From NCBI GenBank assembly GCA_028711405.1, contig JAQTSH010000141.1, positions 1 through 5,131 on the forward strand: a stretch of DNA of 5,131 nt, in the 5' to 3' direction. This document shows, in pieces, positions 1 through 4,989 of this stretch; positions within the stretch are counted from its first letter, which is position 1; the number at the start of each line of letters is the position of its first letter. Made by a program: the position numbers and the translations under genes. The stretch is from Methanoregula sp. Lineage in GTDB: Archaea > Halobacteriota > Methanomicrobia > Methanomicrobiales > Methanospirillaceae. The notes beneath the pieces were generated by a model that made no database searches, had not been told where the DNA came from, and saw only the letters and a list, made by a program, of their open reading frames with translations.

Positions 1-674
1 ATCCGGCACTCGCAGTGGCATCCGTGCCGTTCCTTGCGATCACGATCCAGAATCTTTTGCGGGAAGAACCAATCGTACTGCAGCTCTCAAACGCGGCAGC
101 GGTTGCGACCCTCATCTACGTCCCGTTCACATTCATCCCGGTCCTCCGGGACGCGCTCATCAGTACCGTAGTAAACCAGGTTGTCTGGCTTCTCCACGTT
201 CTCAACCACCATTCACAGATCGATGGATGGAACATTATCATACGGAACGGGTTTGCCACCGAGATCATTCTCGCATGCACGGGAATAACCGCAATCGCGA
301 TCCTGCTTGGAGTCACTGCGGGATCGGAACGTCTTACCGTAAAACAGGGTTTGCTTGCATTCCTGATCGTTGTCCCTACGATCTACCTCCTCAACATCCT
401 GCGGGTAGTTGTGGTAATCATCGCATGGTCAGACCAGTGGTTTTCCTTTCTCCCGGACCCGACCGGCACAACGGAATTCGGTGCGGGATACGCGAGTTTC
501 TTTTGGGCACACAACGTGTTTGCGGAAGTGCTCTCTCTCGTTGTCCTGATCATAATCGCGTTCGGACTGTTCAGGATTATTCCGCAGCTCGCTACATTCG
601 CCCGGGATCTGGCGAACCTGTACATGAAAGAAGTATCAGAACTCAGGAAAAGGATCATTCCCGCACGGACCTGA
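1..674 (+). CDS. artA: Archaeosortase, probably archaeosortase A (5'-truncated)
   Basis: Multipass membrane cysteine transpeptidase of the exosortase/archaeosortase family. Known members (ArtA) cut C-terminal PGF-CTERM-type tripartite signals of surface proteins and join the new C-terminus to a lipid. The reading frame (codons from base 3) is open to the left edge. A GTG at 15 could start a 219-residue protein, but the family is usually longer and hydrophobic codons continue upstream, so I treat the gene as partial. Numbering from that GTG, the family triad is visible: Cys88 in ACTG, Arg130 in NILR, and His166 in FWAHN. Hydrophobic segments lie near 28-48, 82-102, 111-137 and 168-190, followed by a basic cytoplasmic tail rich in Lys and Arg. 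The next gene starts 10 or 25 bases after the stop, so this heads or belongs to an operon with the two Cys-motif proteins. Family assignment is firm; subtype A is probable, from similarity remembered around Cys88 and the C-terminal part. Confidence 0.86.
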   Translation, partial: PALAVASVPFLAITIQNLLREEPIVLQLSNAAAVATLIYVPFTFIPVLRDALISTVVNQVVWLLHVLNHHSQIDGWNIIIRNGFATEIILACTGITAIAILLGVTAGSERLTVKQGLLAFLIVVPTIYLLNILRVVVVIIAWSDQWFSFLPDPTGTTEFGAGYASFFWAHNVFAEVLSLVVLIIIAFGLFRIIPQLATFARDLANLYMKEVSELRKRIIPART

Positions 675-686
675 CGGTAAAAAAAT

Positions 687-690
687 GGAG
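687..690 (+). promoter_or_regulatory. Shine-Dalgarno site supporting the start at 700
   Basis: GGAG lies 9 bases before the ATG at 700. The upstream in-frame ATG at 685 overlaps this site and has only a run of A before it, so the downstream ATG is the better start of the HCPLC membrane protein. Confidence 0.5.
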
Positions 691-699
691 AACAATGGT

Positions 700-1284
700 A
701 TGATTCACCCCACACACGTGACAAAAAATCTTAAAAACCGGCACCCAGCCGCGTTTATTGGTATTGCGGTACTGCTTCTCCTGGTAGCAGCAATCATTCC
801 GCCGGTATCTGCTCACTGCCCGTTATGCACGGCAGGTGCAGCGGCAGGCGTTGGTATCGCGAGGGCTTATGGCGTGGATGACAGTATTGTCGGTCTGTTC
901 CTGGGGGCGTTCGTTGCAGCATCGGCATTGTGGCTTGATAGAATACTCAAAAAGAGAAACATCGACTACCCGTTCCAGGGCGTCATTCTTGTTGCAGTCT
1001 CCCTGCTCGCGCTAGCCGTCCCCTTGTATTACGCAGGTATTATTACGAATATTGAGGTGGTGAAATCGATGCCGGACTATCATGCCATTTTTGGCATGGA
1101 AACCTTCGGACTCGATAAATTATTCTCCGGCCTGGTATTGGGGACGGTCCTTATCGCAGGGGTATTTACGGTAAGTGATTACATTACGGCGAAACGGGGA
1201 CGGTTGTTCAGGTACCAGGGAATGATCCTGATGGCGGTCACGCTGATTATCGTCACCGCACTGCTCTGGGTGACATTAGTATGA
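700..1284 (+). CDS. Conserved membrane protein with HCPLC motif, function unknown
   Basis: I do not recognise a named family. Two in-frame starts exist, at 685 and 700. I prefer 700 because GGAG at 687-690 sits 9 bases before it, whereas 685 has no clear ribosome site. Numbering from 685: hydrophobic stretch 22-42 ends in PVSA and is followed by H44-C45-P-L-C48. This looks like a signal peptide or first membrane segment with the CxxC placed at the outer membrane face. Further membrane segments lie near 66-85, 97-120, 147-165 and 178-197, separated by short basic loops (LKKRN, AKRGR) that suggest cytoplasmic sides. C45 and C48 are the only cysteines. The gene lies just downstream of the archaeosortase and overlaps the PCYCGC-like gene by four bases (ATGA), so the latter two are probably translationally coupled. 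A thiol-redox or metal-transfer role would fit the CxxC and the partner, but this is inference only. Confidence 0.8.
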   Translation: MIHPTHVTKNLKNRHPAAFIGIAVLLLLVAAIIPPVSAHCPLCTAGAAAGVGIARAYGVDDSIVGLFLGAFVAASALWLDRILKKRNIDYPFQGVILVAVSLLALAVPLYYAGIITNIEVVKSMPDYHAIFGMETFGLDKLFSGLVLGTVLIAGVFTVSDYITAKRGRLFRYQGMILMAVTLIIVTALLWVTLV

Positions 1285-1739
1285 AACAAGGACGGAATCA
1301 CATGGACAGAAAACTCATCGTAAGCATTGCCATTATTGTGGCACTGATCGCAGTCACTGCGATAATCTTTTTACCCCGGGGAGCAGGGGCGGCTCCGGAT
1401 TCAAGCGGCCTGCCGGATTATGCCCTTGCAAGCGACAGGATCAAAGAGGCGTACCTCTATGCCCGGGACAATCCTGAGAGACTGGATGGGATCAATTGCT
1501 GGTGCAGCTGCATGCAGATGGCACATAATGGAAGAATTCACAGTCGCGGACTACTTGATTGTTTCAGGAAAGAGAATGGAGAATATGACCCGCATGGAGC
1601 TTCATGCACAATGTGCTTTGAGGATGCGCTCCAGGTGAAGAGTCTGTATACCGAGGGAAAGACCAAAGAAGAAATTAAGGCGGTCATCGATGCGAAGCAT
1701 GCGGATATCCGCCAGGCGATCCCCCCGATGACATCATGA
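1281..1739 (+). CDS. Membrane-anchored PCYCGC-motif-like Cys-rich protein
   Basis: 152 residues. An uncleaved anchor or signal segment (about 11-31) is followed by a soluble extracytoplasmic domain of about 115 residues. The domain carries C73-W-C75-S-C77-M, then H82 and H87, C94 in LDCF, H105, and C109-x-x-C112, then an acidic/basic helix with KTKEEIKAVID. This layout (CxCxC, a distal CF, HG..C..C, then a helix) matches the PCYCGC-motif protein family (known as lipoproteins in Bacillus), here with NCWCSC in place of PCYCGC. The family's function is unknown; the Cys/His/Met cluster (also M78, M80) suggests metal binding or thiol chemistry on the outer face of the membrane. The start at 1281 forms an ATGA overlap with the previous stop and has GGTGA at 1269-1273. 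The ATG at 1302, with AAGGA at 1288-1292, is an equally good alternative and removes seven residues. No lipobox is seen. Confidence 0.82.
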   Translation: MKQGRNHMDRKLIVSIAIIVALIAVTAIIFLPRGAGAAPDSSGLPDYALASDRIKEAYLYARDNPERLDGINCWCSCMQMAHNGRIHSRGLLDCFRKENGEYDPHGASCTMCFEDALQVKSLYTEGKTKEEIKAVIDAKHADIRQAIPPMTS

Positions 1740-1843
1740 GTGCTGGAAGAGGGCCTCGTGCAAACATTGATCCCTCTCTAAACGGAAACGGGCGTAATCA
1801 CGGACGTCAAATCAGTACGAACGGGCAAAAGTTGCCGCAATAT

Positions 1844-1875
1844 TCAGCATAACGACATCCGGAATGCTATGCTGA
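1844..1875. repeat. Inverted repeat TCAGCATA ... TATGCTGA
   Basis: Perfect 8-bp arms at 1844-1851 and 1868-1875 are separated by 16 bases. An alternative inner pairing GCAT/ATGC (1847-1850 with 1864-1867) competes with it. It lies about 17 bases before the presumed TATA/T-rich element of mmp8, so it could be an operator or the stem of a 3'-end structure of the upstream operon. Confidence 0.45.
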
Positions 1876-1890
1876 TCTACGGATTATCCC

Positions 1891-1900
1891 GTTTTATTTT
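1891..1900 (+). promoter_or_regulatory. Candidate TATA box (or T-rich terminator) before mmp8
   Basis: The AT-rich block GTTTTATTTT lies about 33-42 bases before the mmp8 ATG, a plausible distance for an archaeal TATA box with a very short leader that still contains the GGAG site at 1921-1924. No clear purine-rich BRE precedes it, and the same T-rich block could instead end transcription of the upstream operon. Confidence 0.35.
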
Positions 1901-1932
1901 CCGGAAATTCCCATCAGAACGGAGTAAACATT

Positions 1933-2796
1933 ATGACATCAACAAATACCGATGAACACATCATCGAAGCAATCGGCCGCTCCCGGATTGTGATCCGGAA
2001 CGGGTCCATCGTGGAAATTGGCGAAGCACAGATCAAGGAATGCCCGCTGGCAAAACGGTTTGCCCACCCGGTTCCCATCATCACAAAAGATGCGGTCAGG
2101 GCCAACATTGAGCACCGGATGAAAGCGTTCGGCATGTGCACCCCCGACCGGGATGTGCTCGACACCCGCGAGTTCGTAGGGTTCGGCGCAACAGAGCTGC
2201 TCGGTTTTGCGTCCCGTGTTGGGCTGATCGATGCAGCAGTCCTTGCCTGCGACGGCGCCGGAACCGTCATCGCCAAGGATCCATTCCTGATCCAGGGCAT
2301 CGGGGGCAGGATGTCAGGTCTTGTCTCGACAAGTCCAATACCCAAAGTTATGCGGCGCATCGAGAAGCATGGCGGCATTGTCGTAGATAAAAAGCATGCA
2401 TCGCTCGACCAGTTCGCTGGCGTGGCATGGGCCTATGATGTGGGGTATACAAAGGTCGCCGTTACCGTGGCACATCCTGAGGTTGCAGTGAAGATCCGGA
2501 CAGCGTTTCCTGACACTCTCATCTTTGGTGTCCATGTCACCGGTCTTACCCGCGAAGAGGCGGAAGCCTTTGTGGCGGTTGCCGACCTGATGACTTCCTG
2601 CGCATCAAAGACCGTGCGGGAAGCTGCCGGAGCTAAGGCACTCCTTCAGGCAGGAGTTTCGGTACCCATCTTTGCGATCACGAAGCGCGGAAAGGAGATC
2701 ATCATCGAAAAGATCCGGCAGACCGATGAACAGGTCCTCATAAAGCCCATGCACCTGCCGGCACTTGGCGAGAAACAGCCTGAACCTCTCGTGTGA
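1933..2796 (+). CDS. Methanogenesis marker protein 8 (DUF2099 family)
   Basis: 287-residue soluble protein recognised as methanogenesis marker 8, a family found in methanogens and related methane-cycling archaea. Its biochemical role is not established; other marker proteins act in maturation or activation of methyl-coenzyme M reductase or its cofactors. Features visible: an N-terminal region with RIVIRNGSIVEIGE (18-31), C37 in KECPLAKR, C69 in GMCTPDR, a conserved-looking block FVGFGATELL (81-90), C106 in ACDGAGTVI, the Gly-rich stretch IQGIGGRMSGL (120-130) followed by TSPIPKV, and C223 in TSCASK. There is no membrane segment or signal peptide, so it should be cytoplasmic. The start is supported by GGAG at 1921-1924, eight bases before the ATG. 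The gene appears monocistronic, with its own candidate promoter and a terminator right after the stop. The length looks complete. Confidence 0.92.
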   Translation: MTSTNTDEHIIEAIGRSRIVIRNGSIVEIGEAQIKECPLAKRFAHPVPIITKDAVRANIEHRMKAFGMCTPDRDVLDTREFVGFGATELLGFASRVGLIDAAVLACDGAGTVIAKDPFLIQGIGGRMSGLVSTSPIPKVMRRIEKHGGIVVDKKHASLDQFAGVAWAYDVGYTKVAVTVAHPEVAVKIRTAFPDTLIFGVHVTGLTREEAEAFVAVADLMTSCASKTVREAAGAKALLQAGVSVPIFAITKRGKEIIIEKIRQTDEQVLIKPMHLPALGEKQPEPLV

Positions 2797-2799
2797 ATG

Positions 2800-2817
2800 G
2801 TTGGCTCAACTTTTTTT
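2800..2817 (+). terminator. Hairpin plus T7, terminator of mmp8
   Basis: Four bases after the mmp8 stop codon (TGA at 2794-2796), GTTG (2800-2803) pairs with CAAC (2807-2810) around a GCT loop and is followed directly by seven T (2811-2817). The stem is short, but the T run suits archaeal termination. Confidence 0.6.
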
Positions 2818-2831
2818 CATCACAAAACATC

Positions 2832-2899
2832 CGGGGAAGTACCCCCGCATTTTGGGCCAATTCCTGCCGTATACCGTCAGGGATTTTGGAGTAAAAATA
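2832..2899 (-). terminator. Terminator-like region downstream of cysS
   Basis: Read on the minus strand after the cysS stop, a T-rich stretch (TTATTTTTAC, plus-strand 2890-2899) comes first. Further on, a GC-rich stem CGGGG/CCCCG (2832-2836 with 2843-2847) is followed by TTTT. Together with the T7 on the other strand this gives a two-way stop zone between the convergent mmp8 and cysS genes. Confidence 0.4.
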
Positions 2900-2924
2900 A
2901 GTAATTTACCGGAGAGAAAGACGC

Positions 2925-4184
2925 TCACAGGGGTGCATCAGTGATATTGATCCCGGCTGCCACCATACGTTCGCGGATAAGGTCGGCGACATCAAACTGT
3001 TTCCTTGCACGCAGCTCTGCCCGGATATCCTGGAGCACACTTAACGGTGCGCTGGTCTCGCGCAGGAAGTTTATTCCCAGGATCTCCCCGAACTCTTTGA
3101 GTGCCCCGATATCCCCGCTCGTGGCAAGCGCCTGGATCGCGGCAAGCGCCATGGGCGTATTGAGGTCAGACTCCATAGCGTCCGTAAAGGCTTTGCGTCC
3201 TTCCCGGTTCACCCCGGTGTCTTTTTTTGCAACAGCGCGGATATGTTCGAGCGCTTTAGCCGCATTGGCGATCCCCTCATCAGTTGCCTGAAGGGGGGAA
3301 CGGTAGTGAGAGAGCAGGATGAAATATCGCAGTACATCCTTATTCCAGGTCCGGAGCGCATCCCGGATGGTAATGAAGTTCCCCAATGACTTGGACATCT
3401 TCTCGCCTTTCACGGTAAGAAATCCCGTGTGCAGCCAGTATTTGACCATCGGATGCTTTCCTTCCAGCGATTCCATCTGGGCGATCTCAGCTTCGTGGTG
3501 AGGGAAGATCAGGTCCAACCCACCGCCGTGGATATCGTACTGCTGCCCGAAATATTTTTCCGAAATTGCTGTATCCTCGATATGCCACCCGGGTCTGCCC
3601 CGACCCCAGGGAGAGTCCCAGGTATACTCGCCATATTCTCCGATCTTCCAGAGCACAAAATCAAGCGGGTTGTTTTTCGAAGTATCCGAAACACGGCTGA
3701 CACGCTTTGTTCCGTCCTGACCGGAGAGTTCCCCGTTGCGCTCGAAGGTATCTACGTTAAAGTAAACCCCGGTCTCCGAGACATATGCCACACCGCGGGC
3801 AATCAGGCGCTCCACCTGATCGATGATCTCCGGTATGTGCGTAGTAGCGCGGGCATAGTAGCTCACAGCGTTAATTCCAAGGGACTGCATATCCCGGAGA
3901 TATTCATTCTCGAACTTTCGGGAGAGAGCGTTCTGGGAAACGCCTTCTTCTTTCGCACGGTTGATGATCTTGTCATCCACATCCGTGATATTCTGGAGAT
4001 AGAACACTTCCTTTCCGGTCCACCGGAGATACTTTACCAGTACATCAAAGGCCACGTACGTCCGGGCATGACCCAGGTGCGAGTAATCATAGACTGTTGG
4101 CCCGCAGACAAACAGGGAAACCCTGTCCGGATTGAGGGTCACGAACGGTTCTACGCTTCTCGATAAGGTACTGTAGAGTTCCAT
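2925..4184 (-). CDS. cysS: Cysteinyl-tRNA synthetase, class Ia
   Basis: 419 residues; charges tRNA-Cys with cysteine using ATP, in the cytoplasm. Class I signatures are clear: FVCGPTVYDYSHLGHAR at 25-41 with the HIGH motif as HLGH (36-39), NITDVDDKI (65-73), GRPGWHIE (196-203), IHGGGLDLIFPHH (218-230) and KMSKS (262-266). The C-terminal part has the family pattern ending in FDVADLIRERMVAAGINITDAP. The protein stops right there, so it is somewhat shorter than typical bacterial enzymes (about 460) but complete in its core. Zinc ligands by comparison with the E. coli enzyme: C27, H229 and E233 are present, but the second Cys is Asp (D204, in WHIEDTAIS). C27 is the only cysteine in the protein. 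The start is supported by AAGGA on the minus strand (plus 4192-4196), seven bases upstream. A tRNA-Cys gene lies 22 bases upstream on the same strand, so the two are probably co-transcribed. Confidence 0.96.
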   Translation of the reverse strand: MELYSTLSRSVEPFVTLNPDRVSLFVCGPTVYDYSHLGHARTYVAFDVLVKYLRWTGKEVFYLQNITDVDDKIINRAKEEGVSQNALSRKFENEYLRDMQSLGINAVSYYARATTHIPEIIDQVERLIARGVAYVSETGVYFNVDTFERNGELSGQDGTKRVSRVSDTSKNNPLDFVLWKIGEYGEYTWDSPWGRGRPGWHIEDTAISEKYFGQQYDIHGGGLDLIFPHHEAEIAQMESLEGKHPMVKYWLHTGFLTVKGEKMSKSLGNFITIRDALRTWNKDVLRYFILLSHYRSPLQATDEGIANAAKALEHIRAVAKKDTGVNREGRKAFTDAMESDLNTPMALAAIQALATSGDIGALKEFGEILGINFLRETSAPLSVLQDIRAELRARKQFDVADLIRERMVAAGINITDAPL

Positions 4185-4191
4185 GATAATT

Positions 4192-4196
4192 TCCTT
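4192..4196 (-). promoter_or_regulatory. Shine-Dalgarno site of cysS
   Basis: AAGGA on the minus strand lies seven bases before the cysS ATG and within the 22-base gap to the tRNA 3' end. Processing of the tRNA would therefore leave a very short cysS leader that still carries its ribosome site. Confidence 0.6.
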
Positions 4197-4206
4197 TCAC
4201 TTTAGA

Positions 4207-4279
4207 CGCCGGCGGGAGGAGTCGAACCACCAAACATTCGCTTTGCAGGCGAAGGCATTAACCGTTCTGCCACACCGGC
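4207..4279 (-). tRNA. tRNA-Cys, anticodon GCA
   Basis: 73-nt cloverleaf on the minus strand. The acceptor stem GCCGGTG/CGCCGGC has 7 pairs, one of them G-U. The D arm has three pairs plus a G13-A22 contact, with G18 G19 in the loop. The anticodon stem TTCGC/GCGAA is perfect and the loop CTGCAAA carries GCA (plus-strand 4245-4247), reading UGC and UGU. The T arm is GGTGG/CCTCC around TTCGACT. Two oddities: the middle T-stem pair (51-63) is a U-U mismatch, and the base after the acceptor stem is G73, whereas tRNA-Cys nearly always has U73. CCA is not encoded. The gene lies just upstream of cysS, so the charging enzyme and its substrate are probably transcribed together. Identity as a Cys-type tRNA is clear; full function is less certain because of the two deviations. 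Confidence 0.9.
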
Positions 4280-4364
4280 CCTGGTTAAGGATGTTACAGG
4301 CACCTGTCTCTTTGAAGGATCGTTTCATGGGGAAGAGATCTTGATGGACTGTTGCCCGGGGAAT

Positions 4365-4370
4365 TTTAAA
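4365..4370 (-). promoter_or_regulatory. Candidate TATA box for tRNA-Cys-cysS
   Basis: TTTAAA (minus-strand context CTTTAAAATTCC) lies about 86 bases before the tRNA 5' end, which would give a leader of about 60 nt removed by RNase P. A second AT-rich block at 4468-4482 is an alternative. The motif is nearly symmetric, so direction is uncertain. Confidence 0.3.
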
Positions 4371-4611
4371 GTGCCGGCGCTCACCCCGTGTGCCAGGGGA
4401 TTAACGAGGAACACCGTTTGGGAATTTTTTGCCGCAATCACTTCATTTCCTGCACATAACAACTCATTCATATAATTAAATACCTCACTTATCGGCAGAA
4501 TTTGACACAATCGAAACGCGGGTCCGGCTTTTTAAAATTATCCGCCCCGGGTAACTATGGCTAACTCATCGAAGAAATCCTCATAATAAACGGGTGATCA
4601 GGCAGAATCCG

Positions 4612-4628
4612 ACTTATCATAAATAAGT
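4612..4628. repeat. Inverted repeat ACTTAT-5-ATAAGT
   Basis: Perfect 6-bp arms at 4612-4617 and 4623-4628 with a 5-base AT-rich spacer. It sits about 30 bases upstream of the TATA-like block at 4657-4666, where a transcription factor could bind. Confidence 0.35.
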
Positions 4629-4653
4629 AACCAGGGAGATCGCCGCTACCCCC

Positions 4654-4666
4654 ATATTTTTATAAC
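4654..4666 (+). promoter_or_regulatory. Candidate archaeal TATA box, + strand
   Basis: ATATTTTTATAAC is a good TATA-like element; transcription would start near 4686-4690. This would give a leader of more than 300 nt before the cysteine synthase-like gene, or a separate small RNA ending at the T8 run near 4949. A weaker second element, GTAAATATG, follows at 4673-4681. Confidence 0.4.
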
Positions 4667-4693
4667 ACCAGGGTAAATATGTAGTAACTAAAA

Positions 4694-4705
4694 TCACAAT
4701 TGTGA
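4694..4705. promoter_or_regulatory. Perfect 12-bp palindrome, candidate operator
   Basis: TCACAATTGTGA is a perfect palindrome next to the start point predicted from the TATA-like block at 4657-4666. Its place and symmetry are those of a binding site for a dimeric repressor. The bound regulator cannot be named from sequence. Confidence 0.45.
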
Positions 4706-4729
4706 ACAGAATGCCACTACACTCCGGAA

Positions 4730-4753
4730 CGGGAACAGGAAAAAACCTTCCCG
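4730..4753 (+). repeat. Hairpin CGGGAA-(CA)GG / CCTTCCCG
   Basis: Six pairs (4730-4735 with 4748-4753), a two-base bulge, two more pairs (4738-4739 with 4746-4747) and an A6 loop. It would be the first stem of any transcript begun near 4690. Confidence 0.4.
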
Positions 4754-4882
4754 GCAATACCATTCATAGTATGCGTCGCTACCCTGCCACATCAGCAGTC
4801 ACACGCAGTCGTCACGGTGTTTCCGGCACCGCTCTCTTCTCCTCTCTCCCGGCTTGTTGTCGTCAGTAATTACCCAGAGGGA

Positions 4883-4929
4883 CACCTGCCTGATGGCTTT
4901 TTTGTCATGACACCGTCATCTGGCGGGTG
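4883..4929 (+). promoter_or_regulatory. Strong leader hairpin before the cysteine synthase-like gene
   Basis: Arms 4883-4897 and 4915-4929 form 14 of 15 possible pairs (two G-U, one T-T mismatch). The 17-base loop begins with T6 and contains the palindrome GTCATGAC (4904-4911). A T8 run follows 12 bases later. This could be a terminator, an attenuator or a regulatory leader element. Confidence 0.5.
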
Positions 4930-4941
4930 CCTGTGGCTGAA

Positions 4942-4949
4942 TTTTTTTT
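4942..4949 (+). terminator. T8 run: possible terminator or TATA-like element
   Basis: Eight T follow the 4883-4929 hairpin by 12 bases. The run could end a small RNA or attenuate transcription in the leader. Alternatively ATTTTTTTTA may act as a weak TATA box for the gene starting at 5013, giving a leader of about 40 nt. Confidence 0.35.
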
Positions 4950-4989
4950 ACCCGTATCAGGATTCAGAACCGGCACAAAAGAGGAGGAC

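Larger units (their letters stand above)
1740..1932. other. Intergenic region with inverted repeats before mmp8
   Basis: This 193-base gap separates the archaeosortase operon from mmp8. It holds a weak 6-bp stem AGAGGG/CCCTCT (1748-1753 with 1772-1777), a perfect 8-bp inverted repeat (1844-1875) and a T-rich block at 1891-1900. No convincing coding sequence is present. The left operon has no strong terminator unless the T-rich block serves as one. Confidence 0.5.

Noticed and set aside
227..724. Overlapping frames on both strands within the archaeosortase gene and into the next gene
   Set aside because: Their products are rich in Arg, His, Cys and Pro without domain pattern, typical of out-of-frame reading, while the archaeosortase frame carries the catalytic motifs.
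1748..1777. Stem AGAGGG/CCCTCT after the PCYCGC-like gene as a terminator
   Set aside because: Only six pairs with an 18-base loop and no T run after it.
1914..2535. Frames on both strands overlapping mmp8
   Set aside because: mmp8 is a full-length recognised family with a good ribosome site; the others are shadows.
3429..4166. Long open frame (245 codons) antisense to cysS
   Set aside because: It lies wholly inside the clearly coding cysS gene on the other strand, its product matches no family I know, and it has no ribosome site; such shadows are common opposite GC-biased genes.
4296..4307. Near-palindrome ACAGG-CA-CCTGT upstream of the tRNA as an operator
   Set aside because: Short, single occurrence, and too close to the tRNA 5' end relative to any TATA-like element to judge.
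4325..4510. Minus-strand frame of 61 codons (TTG start), or 48 codons from ATG at 4471 with GAGGT upstream
   Set aside because: No recognisable domain, AT-rich beginning that doubles as promoter-like sequence, and it lies where the tRNA-Cys-cysS promoter or leader is expected. The GAGGT before the inner ATG keeps a small chance that it is real.
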